A stretch of 64,000 bases of DNA, taken from the NCBI RefSeq assembly GCF_018919385.1, contig NZ_JAHLMF010000002.1, positions 1 through 64,000 of the forward strand, written 5' to 3'. Positions 39,140 through 46,441 of the stretch are shown piece by piece (positions within the stretch are counted from its first letter, which is position 1; each line of letters begins with the position of its first letter). Position numbers and translations under genes: made by a program. The DNA is from Geomonas diazotrophica. Its GTDB lineage: Bacteria > Desulfobacterota > Desulfuromonadia > Geobacterales > Geobacteraceae. A model generated the notes under the pieces. The model worked only from the letters and a program-made list of their open reading frames with translations, was not told the origin of the DNA and made no database searches.

Positions 39140-39172
39140 AGGGGCCCCGGTCTTAAGGACCGGGGCCCCTTT
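39140..39172 (+). terminator. Terminator after pckG
   Basis: Long GC-rich hairpin AGGGGCCCCGGTC/GACCGGGGCCCCT with loop TTAAG, followed by TTTG. It separates the two carboxykinase genes, so pckA probably has its own promoter in the 80 bases after it. Confidence 0.8.
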
Positions 39173-39255
39173 GCTTTGCCGCGCCGGTTGCAAAGACACC
39201 TCCCCCTGATATCTTTTAAGCTTGTCGCAGATCCAATGAGAAGGGGGAGGACGCA

Positions 39256-40845
39256 GTGAGATTAAATGACATCACCAGGGGCAATGGGCTGGAGCAGCAT
39301 GGCATAACGAACGCGAACCTGATCTACTGGACCTCCCCGACCTCCGTCCTGTACGAGCAGGTGGTCCGCCGCGGCGAGGGGCTCATCTCTCACCTGGGCG
39401 CGCTCGCGGTGAAGACCGGGCACTACACCGGGCGGGCTGCGAACGACAAGTTCATCGTGGACGAACCGTCTTCGAGCCGCCACATCAACTGGGGCAAGGT
39501 GAACCGCCCCTTCCCCGCCGACAAGTTCGACGCGCTCTATCAGAAGATGTGCAACTACATGCAGGGACGCGACCTGTTCGTCCAGGATTGCTTCGCCGGG
39601 GCGAGCCCCGCCCACCGGATCCCGGTGCGCATCATAACCGAGCGGGCCTGGCATTCCCTGTTCGCCCGCAACATGTTCCTGCGCGCCACCCCGGAGGAGC
39701 TTCTCTCCCACAAGACCGAGTTCACCGTCATCGACCTCCCCGCCTTCCACGCCCAGCCCACCGTCGACGGCACCAACTCGGAGGCCTTCATCATCATCAA
39801 CTTCGCGAGGAAAATGGTGATCATCGGCGGCACCAGCTACGCAGGCGAGATCAAGAAGTCGATCTTCACCGTGCTCAACTACCTCCTGCCGCAAAAGAAC
39901 GTGATGTCCATGCACTGCTCGGCCAACACCGGCCCCGACGGCGAAGTGGCCATCTTCTTCGGCCTCTCCGGCACCGGGAAGACCACGCTCTCGGCGGCCC
40001 CCAACCGCCTGCTGATCGGCGACGACGAGCACGGCTGGGACGAAGAGGGGGTCTTCAACTTCGAGGGGGGGTGCTACGCCAAGGTGATCAACCTCTCCTC
40101 CGAGAGCGAGCCGGAGATCTACCAGTGCACCAGGAGGTTCGGCACCATCCTCGAGAACGTGGCCATCGACACCATCTCACGCCGGATCGACCTGGACGAC
40201 GCCTCGTTCACCGAGAACACCCGGGCCTCCTACCCGATCACCCACATCCCCAACATCGTCCCCTCCGGCGTGGGAGGACACCCAAGCAACGTCATCATGC
40301 TCACCTGCGACGCATTCGGGGTGCTGCCGCCGATCGCGCGGCTCACCGCGCAGCAGGCCATGTACCACTTCCTCTCCGGATACACCGCCAAGGTGGCAGG
40401 GACCGAGGCGGGCGTCACCGAGCCGCAGGCCACCTTCTCCGCCTGCTTCGGCGCCCCCTTCATGGCGCTCAGGCCGTCGCTGTACGCCGACCTCCTCGGG
40501 AAGAAGATCGCCTCCAGCAAGGTGGACTGCTGGCTGGTGAACACCGGCTGGAGCGGCGGCGGCCCAGGCGTTGGGGGGAGGATGAAGATCGCCTACTCGC
40601 GCGCCCTCGTGAACGCGGCCCTGGACGGCACCCTGAGTGCCGGAAGCTTCGTCAAGGACCCGGTCTTCGGCCTGGACATCCCGACCACCTGCCCCGGGGT
40701 GCCTGCGGAGATCCTGAACCCGAGAAACGCCTGGAGCGACAAGGGGGGGTACGATGCCATGGCCCAAAAGCTCGTCGAGATGTTCCGTCACAACTTCGAA
40801 CAGTTCAAGCAGAGCGCGTCGCCGGAGATCGCCTCCGTCCTGTAG
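39256..40845 (+). CDS. pckA: Phosphoenolpyruvate carboxykinase (ATP)
   Basis: A 529-residue enzyme of the ATP-dependent family, not homologous at sequence level to its neighbour except for the kinase core. It shows TGRAANDKFIVDEP near 60, the substrate-binding YAGEIKKSIF (195-204), the P-loop FGLSGTGKTTLS (235-246), and the metal site LIGDDEHGWDE. The C-terminal NTGWSGGGPGVGGRMKI is also present. It usually runs towards PEP in gluconeogenesis. The start codon is GTG at 39256 with GGGGGAGG about 5 bases upstream. Confidence 0.96.
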   Translation: MRLNDITRGNGLEQHGITNANLIYWTSPTSVLYEQVVRRGEGLISHLGALAVKTGHYTGRAANDKFIVDEPSSSRHINWGKVNRPFPADKFDALYQKMCNYMQGRDLFVQDCFAGASPAHRIPVRIITERAWHSLFARNMFLRATPEELLSHKTEFTVIDLPAFHAQPTVDGTNSEAFIIINFARKMVIIGGTSYAGEIKKSIFTVLNYLLPQKNVMSMHCSANTGPDGEVAIFFGLSGTGKTTLSAAPNRLLIGDDEHGWDEEGVFNFEGGCYAKVINLSSESEPEIYQCTRRFGTILENVAIDTISRRIDLDDASFTENTRASYPITHIPNIVPSGVGGHPSNVIMLTCDAFGVLPPIARLTAQQAMYHFLSGYTAKVAGTEAGVTEPQATFSACFGAPFMALRPSLYADLLGKKIASSKVDCWLVNTGWSGGGPGVGGRMKIAYSRALVNAALDGTLSAGSFVKDPVFGLDIPTTCPGVPAEILNPRNAWSDKGGYDAMAQKLVEMFRHNFEQFKQSASPEIASVL

Positions 40846-40897
40846 TTGCACTGCGAAGCGGCGCTGCTATCATTAAATCAAAGCTCAGGAGGTTACC

Positions 40898-41089
40898 ATG
40901 AAAAGGGTACATTCAGAGATATGCGACACGACGGAGAGGAAGGAGCAGCGCGTGCGGGTGAAGAACACCAAGACCGGGGAGATCGGTCTGAGCTACGGCT
41001 GCACCATCGAGGGGGACACCGTGCAGGTGGAACTTCCCGACGGCAGCCTGGACAGCTGGCCCGAAGACGACTGCGAGATGATTTCGTAA
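40898..41089 (+). CDS. Small hypothetical protein
   Basis: A 63-residue acidic protein with a good ribosome site (AGGAGG 6 bases before ATG). The sequence has two short beta-rich blocks (QRVRVKNTKTGEIGLSYG and GDTVQVELPDGSLDSWP), like a small SH3/hairpin fold. Two cysteines are too far apart for a clear metal site. No membrane segment or signal. It lies 52 bases after pckA and before a terminator, so it may be co-transcribed with pckA. I do not recognise it. Confidence 0.65.
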   Translation: MKRVHSEICDTTERKEQRVRVKNTKTGEIGLSYGCTIEGDTVQVELPDGSLDSWPEDDCEMIS

Positions 41090-41172
41090 CGCATTGTCAC
41101 GGGGACAGCAGGCAGAAACGCGAAGCTTTCGCCGACTCCGGCTGCCTCCGTGGCAGCAAGCATAAGACAAAG

Positions 41173-41201
41173 AAGGCCGTCCGCTGCAGGGCGGCCTTTT
41201 T
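41173..41201 (+). terminator. Terminator after the small gene downstream of pckA
   Basis: Inverted repeat AAGGCCGTCC/GGGCGGCCTT with a short loop, followed by TTTTG. Confidence 0.75.
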
Positions 41202-41233
41202 GTTAGCCAATAATGACGCGAAGGGAGGTATCC

Positions 41234-42211
41234 ATGTCAAAAGCAATCTGCTTCCAAGCATACGGCGGGCCCGAGGTGTTGAAGTGGATGGAGGTCGAGG
41301 TACCTGAGCCGGGACCGGGGGAGGTGCGCATCCGGCACAAGGCGGTCGGGGTGAACTTCGTCGATGTGTACCAGCGCAGCGGGCTCTACAAGATGCCGCT
41401 GCCGGCGATTGCCGGCAACGAAGGAGCCGGGGTGGTCGAGGCAATCGGCGAGGGGGTGACGCTGTTTCAGCCCGGTGACCGCGTGGCCTACGCGGGCACT
41501 TCCGGCGGCGGCTATTGCGAGTCCCGCGTCATCAAGGAGGACCGACTGTGCCTGCTCCCCGATGCAGTCTCCTTCGAACAAGCGGCCGGGATGATGCTCA
41601 AGGGGCTGACCGTGCAGTACCTGGTCAGGAGAACCTACCGGGTGCAGGCCGGAGACACGGTCGTGTTCCATGCCGCTGCCGGCGGCGTCGGCACCATCGC
41701 CTGCCAATGGCTGCGGGCGCTCGGCGCTAAAGTCATAGGCACGGCCGGTTCGGAAGAAAAGTGCGAGCTGGCGCGGCGCCACGGCGCCGACTACTGCATC
41801 AACTACCGCACCGAGAACATCATGGAGAGGGTGAAGGAGATCACGGGAGGAGAAGGTGCCGCCGTGGTCTACGATTCGGTGGGGAAGGACACCTTCGAGA
41901 CCTCCCTCAAATGCCTGCGCCCCCGCGGCCTGATGGTGAGCTTCGGCAACGCTTCCGGCCCCGTGCCGCCAGTGGATCTTCTGCTTCTCTCCCAGCTCGG
42001 CTCCCTGTACCTGACCCGCACCGGGCTCGCGACCTACATCGCCAAGCGCTCCGAACTCGAAGAGGCGGCAGCCGAACTGTTCGAGATGGTCACCTCCGGC
42101 AAGGTGAAGATAGAGATCAACCGGAGCTTCCCGCTAAAGGACGCCGCCCAGGCCCACCGTGAGTTGGAGGCGCGCCAGACCACAGGCTCCACCATCCTGA
42201 TCCCGGGTTGA
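41234..42211 (+). CDS. Zinc-independent quinone oxidoreductase (MDR family)
   Basis: A 325-residue medium-chain reductase related to NADPH:quinone reductase QorA. It shows the GroES-like N-terminal domain with VNFVDVYQRSGLY and AGNEGAGVVEAIG, and lacks the catalytic zinc ligands. The nucleotide site is AAAGGVGTIACQWLRALGA (about 143-161), followed by GTAGSEEK, which suits NADPH. The C-terminal end has RELEARQTTGSTILIP. It reduces quinones or enals in the cytoplasm. The start at 41234 has GGGAGGT; an upstream ATG at 41213 is disfavoured. Confidence 0.9.
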   Translation: MSKAICFQAYGGPEVLKWMEVEVPEPGPGEVRIRHKAVGVNFVDVYQRSGLYKMPLPAIAGNEGAGVVEAIGEGVTLFQPGDRVAYAGTSGGGYCESRVIKEDRLCLLPDAVSFEQAAGMMLKGLTVQYLVRRTYRVQAGDTVVFHAAAGGVGTIACQWLRALGAKVIGTAGSEEKCELARRHGADYCINYRTENIMERVKEITGGEGAAVVYDSVGKDTFETSLKCLRPRGLMVSFGNASGPVPPVDLLLLSQLGSLYLTRTGLATYIAKRSELEEAAAELFEMVTSGKVKIEINRSFPLKDAAQAHRELEARQTTGSTILIPG

Positions 42212-42258
42212 CCGGATGTGCACGCCAGCTCAAAGACGTCATCAAAGGAATACAGAAC

Positions 42259-42459
42259 ATGCCCCTTAAAGAGAAACCGACCGCATTGGACAAAGCCATG
42301 GCAACCGTATGCGAACTCTGCCCGGTCTGCCTTCATGCCCGCTATCACCAAAAGGGTCTCGTTTACGATTTCGTGACCCGCATCGAGGAAGACGTCTGCC
42401 CCTTCTGCCGCGCATACGAGCGGGTGCACGGGCAAAAGGCGCACGAAAAGAGAAGATAG
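42259..42459 (+). CDS. Small hypothetical protein with two cysteine pairs
   Basis: A 66-residue basic protein. It contains CELCPVC (18-24) and CPFC (48-51), which could form a zinc-ribbon-like site. It lies 47 bases after the quinone oxidoreductase gene on the same strand, with AAGGA 9 bases before the chosen ATG. An in-frame TTG at 42208 overlapping the upstream gene is possible. No family recognised; nucleic-acid or metal binding is a guess. Confidence 0.6.
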   Translation: MPLKEKPTALDKAMATVCELCPVCLHARYHQKGLVYDFVTRIEEDVCPFCRAYERVHGQKAHEKRR

Positions 42460-42543
42460 TCGCACTGGCAGCCGCTTGCACCGTCTCCTGAGGGCATCCC
42501 CGATGCTCGCAGGGGACGGTCCGATGTCGCCCCCTCCCCTACC

Positions 42544-42984
42544 TCAAGGAATATCCGCCTCAACAAGCATCTTCAACAACTCCAGCGACTCCTGCCAGCC
42601 GAGATAGCAGGCCTCCGCAGGAATGGCTGCAGGTACGGCTTCCTGCACGACGTTCAATTCCGTGCCGCACGACACCCGGCGCAGGGTTATCGTGGTCTGT
42701 ATTTCTCCCGCGAGTTGGGGATCGTCGAACGCGTCTGTGTAGCGTATCCGTTCATGCGGCACCAATTCGAGGTAGGTGCCTCCGAAGGAATGGGTCTGGC
42801 CCGTCGAGAAATTGCTGAACGACATCTTGTACGTCCCCCCGACCCTTGCATCGAGATGATGCACCCTGGCAGTGAAGCCATTGGGCGGCAGCCACTTCAC
42901 CAGGGCATCAGAATCGAGGAATGCACGATAGATCTTTTCAGGTGTCGCACGAAACACGCGGTGCAAAGTGATACTGTTCGCCAT
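42544..42984 (-). CDS. SRPBCC/AHSA1-like domain protein
   Basis: A 146-residue protein of the START/Bet v1 helix-grip fold in its AHSA1 (activator of Hsp90) form. It begins TLHRVFRATPEKIYRAFLDSDALVKWLPPNGF and has GGTYKMSFSN and GGTYLELVPHERIRYTD. The C-terminal helix is GWQESLELLKMLVEA. Members bind hydrophobic ligands; most are of unknown role. The start at 42984 has AGGAGG 5 bases upstream. Confidence 0.88.
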   Translation of the reverse strand: MANSITLHRVFRATPEKIYRAFLDSDALVKWLPPNGFTARVHHLDARVGGTYKMSFSNFSTGQTHSFGGTYLELVPHERIRYTDAFDDPQLAGEIQTTITLRRVSCGTELNVVQEAVPAAIPAEACYLGWQESLELLKMLVEADIP

Positions 42985-43101
42985 GACCACCTCCTTGACA
43001 ATCTTTCAAATATAGTAGCGAAGGCAGGCAAAAAGGCAAAGTACCCGCCTCAGGCACAAATACCTGCCTCGTCACCTGCCAAACTGCGATCTCACTTTCA
43101 C

Positions 43102-43314
43102 GGAAATGGATTTTTCCGACAGAATGCCCCCTTCCCCCTGCGAGATGATCATTCCCCTCTGGAAGTAGACATTTCAGCCCCCGAAGTAACATTTCTGCGC
43201 TTGAAATCGACACTTCGGGTCTTGAAGTGACCACTCCCCAATAATAAAATGCACTTCAAATTCCCAAATGACGTTTTGGGGGCATGAAGTGGACGTTTTA
43301 CGGGGGAAGTCTAC
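43102..43314. repeat. Tandem array of degenerate 20-21-bp units
   Basis: Seven successive units are clear from 43162 to 43305: GAAGTAGACATTTCAGCC..., GAAGTAACATTTCTGCGCTT, GAAATCGACACTTCGGGTC..., GAAGTGACCACTCCCCAAT..., AAAATGCACTTCAAATTCC, CAAATGACGTTTTGGGGGC... and GAAGTGGACGTTTTACGGGG. An eighth is cut off at 43314. Weaker units extend left to about 43102. The common core is GAAGTGGACATTTC. The array fills the gap between the SRPBCC gene and the accessory patch at 43.4-44.5 kb. It could be decayed transposon-end repeats or clustered protein sites. Confidence 0.7.
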
Positions 43315-43421
43315 TATCAAGCGCCAAGATGTGCGGTTTCAACAGAGGAACGCCTTCAGAAGGGGTGCGACGTGAAGGGAGGTGTCGCCCCCCTCACGAA
43401 ACGTGAAGGGAGCGATCAACA

Positions 43422-44033
43422 TTAGACGGGATCCAGCACTATCCAGCTAGACCAAGGACCTACGATATCGCCACGCTTGCCCCTGACCCTGAGGAAGTTT
43501 GGCACCGACCGGTTTATCCCGCTTAGCAATATTTTTTTACAGGTAGTCGACCAAACCAGGAGTTTCCAATTTTGTTCGTTGCCAGGGTCGCCATTACAGG
43601 TCCACACTTCATATCCTTTTGCATTGCTGATCCTTGTCAACGCGACCCACGGGTTCCCATCCTTCCCGAAACTAAGGTGGAACCCCACGGCTTTTCCGAC
43701 GGGCTTTCCCGTACCTGCCGGCTTCTTAGATTCAGTGAAACCAAGTTGGCCCAGAATGGTGGGATCTTTGCGGTGGGCCGCTTTGCCAAGCCCGAATAAC
43801 AAGCCAATCGCTTGATCAAGTGCCTCCCTGTCCGCCTCGCACGCCTTGACCTTTTCAGGATCTCCTTTAAGTGATGCAGCGAAGCTTGTCTCGTATCTCT
43901 GGAAGAGTTCTGTGATCCCCGCCGGGGTGGGAAACAGGGAAACCAAGTATGCGTGCAACTCAGGAGTTAAGGCCTGCGCAATTGCCGCTGACCTACCAAT
44001 CATGTCCACATGTGGTACGTTGCTAAATGGCAT
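43422..44033 (-). CDS. Hypothetical protein with possible C-terminal fibronectin-III-like domain
   Basis: A 203-residue soluble protein. Residues 1-105 are mainly helical (AAIAQALTPELHAYL, ACEADREALDQAIGLLFGLG). Residues about 115-203 look like one FN3-type beta sandwich: FHLSFGKDGNPWVALTRIS, GYEVWTCNGD, then NFLRVRGKRGDIVGPWSSW, close to the usual G-strand ending. The start at 44033 has GGAGG 7 bases upstream. GC content is lower than in neighbouring core genes and it is divergent from an XRE regulator 115 bases away. It has no signal peptide. Function unknown; an accessory gene gained by transfer is likely. Confidence 0.65.
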   Translation of the reverse strand: MPFSNVPHVDMIGRSAAIAQALTPELHAYLVSLFPTPAGITELFQRYETSFAASLKGDPEKVKACEADREALDQAIGLLFGLGKAAHRKDPTILGQLGFTESKKPAGTGKPVGKAVGFHLSFGKDGNPWVALTRISNAKGYEVWTCNGDPGNEQNWKLLVWSTTCKKILLSGINRSVPNFLRVRGKRGDIVGPWSSWIVLDPV

Positions 44034-44148
44034 GGCACAACCTCCGCACAAGATTAGAAGCTTCCAAGCCAGCAGCATATCACCACGGACAACTTTGGCA
44101 AGCGCACCAGTCGGAGTTGTAGGTCGCGTCAAAAGGAGATTTTAGAAC

Positions 44149-44463
44149 ATGGGTTATAAGCCTGTTTCGTACAACGCTGGAAAAACGCTGGCTAATGAGC
44201 TTAAGCCCCCGGAGTTCAAGGAGGCTTGGGAGGCATCGGAGGATGAATTTGCGGCTTTGGATATTCTGCTATCAGCTAGAAAGGAGGCAGGATTGACTCG
44301 GGAAGAAGTGGCTAGCAGGATGGGGATTTCCCAGCCGTCGCTGGCGAAAGTGGAGGGTTCACTCGGCTCCCACCGCCATTCGCCCTCTCTGGAGATGCTT
44401 CGCAAATATGCCGCCGCAGTCGACTGTAAGCTGGAGATCAGGCTGGTGTGCAACCATTCCTGA
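44149..44463 (+). CDS. XRE-family HTH protein (HigA-type antitoxin-like), unpaired
   Basis: A 104-residue protein with a Cro/CI-type helix-turn-helix at about 43-95: LLSARKEAGLTREEVASRMG, then ISQPSLAKVEG and LEMLRKYAAAVDCKLEI. The N-terminal 40 residues and the final strand LEIRLV are those of HigA/RelB-linked antitoxins of the HTH_XRE type. A HigB/RelE toxin usually lies just upstream; none is present on either side. It is followed by a terminator. It may be an orphan antitoxin, or it may regulate the divergent gene at 43422-44033. Confidence 0.8.
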   Translation: MGYKPVSYNAGKTLANELKPPEFKEAWEASEDEFAALDILLSARKEAGLTREEVASRMGISQPSLAKVEGSLGSHRHSPSLEMLRKYAAAVDCKLEIRLVCNHS

Positions 44464-44486
44464 CCCGACATGGTGCTGCGTAGGAA

Positions 44487-44522
44487 AAAGCCCGGCCACA
44501 CTTGGAGTGGACCGGGCATTTT
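44487..44522. terminator. Terminator between the XRE gene and hisG
   Basis: Hairpin AAAAGCCCGG...CCGGGCATTTT with inner pairing CCAC/GTGG. It serves the plus-strand XRE gene and the minus-strand hisG, which converge here. Confidence 0.75.
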
Positions 44523-44544
44523 ATTTAGCAGGGACGTTCTGTAA

Positions 44545-45417
44545 CTAGATAATCTTGTTCAGCGAGTACTCGACTATGCCTTCGGCGCCGAGTTTGATGA
44601 GCTCGGGGACGATGCGGCGGACTTCCTGCTCGGGCATGATGCTCTCGATGGAGACCCAGTCGGAGTTGTAATGGTTGGCGACGGTCGGGCTCTTGAGACT
44701 CGGGATCACAGCGGTGATTTCCGCCACCTTCTCCTTGGGCGCGTTCATCTTGAGACCGACCATCCCCTCCGCCCTGAGCGACGACTGCAAAAGCGTCGCG
44801 ATCTGCTCGATCTTGGCGCGCTTCCAGGGATCTTCCCAGGCGGCCTTGTTGACCACCATGACGGGGACGGATTCCATCAGCTCGGTGACGATCCTCAGGC
44901 CGTTGGCCTTGATAGTGGAACCGGTCTCAGTGACTTCGACGATGGCGTCGCAGAGCCCCTCGACGACTTTGGCCTCGGTGGCCCCCCAGGAGAATTCGAC
45001 GTTGACCGGGATGTTCCTCTCGGCGAAGTAACGCTTGGTGAAACCGACCAGTTCGGTGGAGATGGTGGCGCCGTGCAGATCCTCGGGGCCCTGAATCTTG
45101 GAGTTACCATTCACCACCAGCACCCAGCGCGCGGGGCGGCGGGACACCTTGGAGTAGACCATCTCGCAGACTTCGACGACATCGGACTCGTTCTCGCGGA
45201 TCCAGTCCCGGCCGGCGATGCCGACGTCGATGGTGCCGCGCTCCACGTATTTGCCCATCTCCTGCGGCCGGATCAGGGAGCACTTGATCTCTTCATCGTC
45301 GATACCGGGGAAGTAGCTGCGCGAAGAGATCGATATCTGCCAGCCGGCTTTCTTGAACAGGTCGACGGTGGCGTTTTCAAGGCTCCCCTTCGGGATGCCG
45401 AGCTTCAACTTTTCCAT
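44545..45417 (-). CDS. hisG: ATP phosphoribosyltransferase, long form
   Basis: A 290-residue enzyme for the first step of histidine synthesis (PRPP plus ATP to PR-ATP). It shows [16 protein letters not shown] at the start, the DVGIAGRDW block and the PRPP loop [15 protein letters not shown]. The C-terminal ~75 residues form the ACT-like regulatory domain of the long type, which allows histidine feedback without HisZ. It lies downstream of hisI on the same strand, 168 bases away, separated by a terminator hairpin and a GC-rich repeat. Confidence 0.95.
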   Translation of the reverse strand: MEKLKLGIPKGSLENATVDLFKKAGWQISISSRSYFPGIDDEEIKCSLIRPQEMGKYVERGTIDVGIAGRDWIRENESDVVEVCEMVYSKVSRRPARWVLVVNGNSKIQGPEDLHGATISTELVGFTKRYFAERNIPVNVEFSWGATEAKVVEGLCDAIVEVTETGSTIKANGLRIVTELMESVPVMVVNKAAWEDPWKRAKIEQIATLLQSSLRAEGMVGLKMNAPKEKVAEITAVIPSLKSPTVANHYNSDWVSIESIMPEQEVRRIVPELIKLGAEGIVEYSLNKII

Positions 45418-45489
45418 AGTTCCTCCAGGCTGAAAGTTCAGATTAAGATGAAAACCAATTAGAACCGGACAGGGGTATGGTTACCTTCG

Positions 45490-45540
45490 TGGCGTCGCCC
45501 TCACCCGGCCTTCGGCCACCCTCTCCCAGGAGGAGAGGGG
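45490..45540. repeat. GC-rich intergenic repeat (CCTCACCC...GGAGAGGG type)
   Basis: The sequence CCCTCACCCGGCC...CCCTCTCCCAGGAGGAGAGGGG forms a hairpin. It is the same intergenic type as near 4958 and 51112. It lies between the hisI terminator and hisG. Confidence 0.6.
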
Positions 45541-45548
45541 AAAAAATA

Positions 45549-45582
45549 AAAAAGCCACGCGAGCGTTGGCTCCGTGGCTTTT
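45549..45582 (-). terminator. Terminator after hisI
   Basis: On the minus strand the hairpin AAAAGCCACG/CGTGGCTTTTTT starts 4 bases after the hisI stop. hisG expression from the hisI promoter would need readthrough. Confidence 0.75.
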
Positions 45583-45585
45583 AGG

Positions 45586-45963
45586 TTATTTCTTATAGAC
45601 GTCGTTGGGATCGAAGAGCGGGTTGGAGTGCTCGACCCAGGTTCCGTTCTCGTACTTCACGTAGAAGCAGCTCCGGTTCCCGGTGTGGCAGGCGGCGGGG
45701 CCGTTCTGCTTCACCTTGATCACCACGGTGTCGGCATCGCAGTCGGTCAGCACCTCGATCACCTCCTGGGTGTTGCCGGACTCTTCGCCCTTCATCCAGT
45801 ACTTGTTCCTGGTGCGGCTGAAGAACCAGGTCTTGCCGGTTTCCAGGGTCAGGTTCAGGGTCTTCTCGTCCATGAACGCGACCATCAACACTTCCCCGCT
45901 TTCGTTGTCCTGGATAACAGCAGGGATCAGTCCACCCATCTTCTCGAAATCGATCTTTATCAT
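45586..45963 (-). CDS. hisI: Phosphoribosyl-AMP cyclohydrolase
   Basis: A 125-residue zinc enzyme for the third step of histidine synthesis. It contains [19 protein letters not shown], the metal aspartates in TDCDADTVV, and the zinc cysteines in [14 protein letters not shown]. It is the monofunctional form without HisE. The start at 45963 ([11 protein letters not shown]) is supported by a GAGAG ribosome site and family length. A longer in-frame reading to 46086 runs through a promoter and a repeat and is rejected. Confidence 0.95.
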   Translation of the reverse strand: MIKIDFEKMGGLIPAVIQDNESGEVLMVAFMDEKTLNLTLETGKTWFFSRTRNKYWMKGEESGNTQEVIEVLTDCDADTVVIKVKQNGPAACHTGNRSCFYVKYENGTWVEHSNPLFDPNDVYKK

Positions 45964-46010
45964 GGCTTCTCTCAGTCCTTCTACTGCGTTTATTGACAAA
46001 AAAGTATCCT

Positions 46011-46040
46011 TTAATACACCGCTGGCGCGAGCTGTGTCAA
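46011..46040 (-). promoter_or_regulatory. Putative sigma-70 promoter for hisI
   Basis: On the minus strand TTGACA (46040-46035), an 18-base spacer and TATTAA (46016-46011) lie about 50 bases before hisI. Confidence 0.65.
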
Positions 46041-46058
46041 TGATTATGTACCCACCTC

Positions 46059-46168
46059 CGCTAAAGCTACGGTGGGCAAGCTCCAATTTCGCTAAAGCTA
46101 CGGCGGGTAAGCTCCACCTTCGCTAAAGCTACGGTGGGCAAGCTCCAATTTCGCTGAAGCTACGACGA
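46059..46168. repeat. 31-bp tandem repeat, 3.5 copies, CGCTAAAGCTACGG family
   Basis: Units start at 46059, 46090, 46121 and 46152 (partial). Each begins CGCTAAAGCTACGG and continues TGGGCAAGCTCCA with few changes. The same unit occurs in both orientations at 48178-48308. Here it lies upstream of hisI and beyond the end of the ABC transporter operon. Confidence 0.85.
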
Positions 46169-46179
46169 AAGGCGGTTCG

Positions 46180-46360
46180 TAACGCGAAGCCGCAATGACG
46201 CAAAGAAACCTTCGGAGAGATACAAAACAAAGCGAAAATGCTTCAACGCAAAGACGCCAAGCCGCAAAGGCGCTAAGAATCCCCCTTTGAGGGGATCCAA
46301 AACCACCAAAGACTTTGATTCGCCTTCCCCTGCGTCTCTGCGGCTTCCCGCCTTTGTGTT
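46180..46360. repeat. Inverted short-unit repeat element, CGCAAAG family (compound copy)
   Basis: Left arms at 46180-46206 (AACGCGAAGCCGCAATGACG) and 46245-46276 (AACGCAAAGACGCCAAGCCG) match in inverse the right arm 46326-46360, which contains TGCGTCTCTGCGGCTTCCC and CCTTTGTGTT. This is the second member of the family seen at 3192 and 57109. It directly follows the 31-bp array. Confidence 0.7.
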
Positions 46361-46380
46361 GGAGCCTTTTGCCTTTAAAC

Positions 46381-46414
46381 AAAAAGGCCCGGCGGATCGT
46401 TTCCACCGGGCCTT
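46381..46414 (-). terminator. Terminator of the ABC transporter operon
   Basis: On the minus strand the hairpin AAGGCCCGG...CCGGGCCTTTTTG lies 28 bases after the ATPase gene stop. Confidence 0.8.
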
Positions 46415-46441
46415 CCGGATACCTCTTAATCTTCCCGCCGA

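Noticed and set aside
42715-43230. 171-residue plus-strand open frame across the SRPBCC gene and the tandem array
   Set aside because: Half is antisense to the SRPBCC gene and half is repeat DNA; no conserved sequence.
43102-43314. CRISPR array
   Set aside because: Units are contiguous at 20-21 bp with no unique spacers, and no cas genes are in the window.
45964-46086. N-terminal extension of hisI
   Set aside because: The extra 41 residues are encoded by the promoter and the 31-bp repeat. The family start [11 protein letters not shown] has its own ribosome site.
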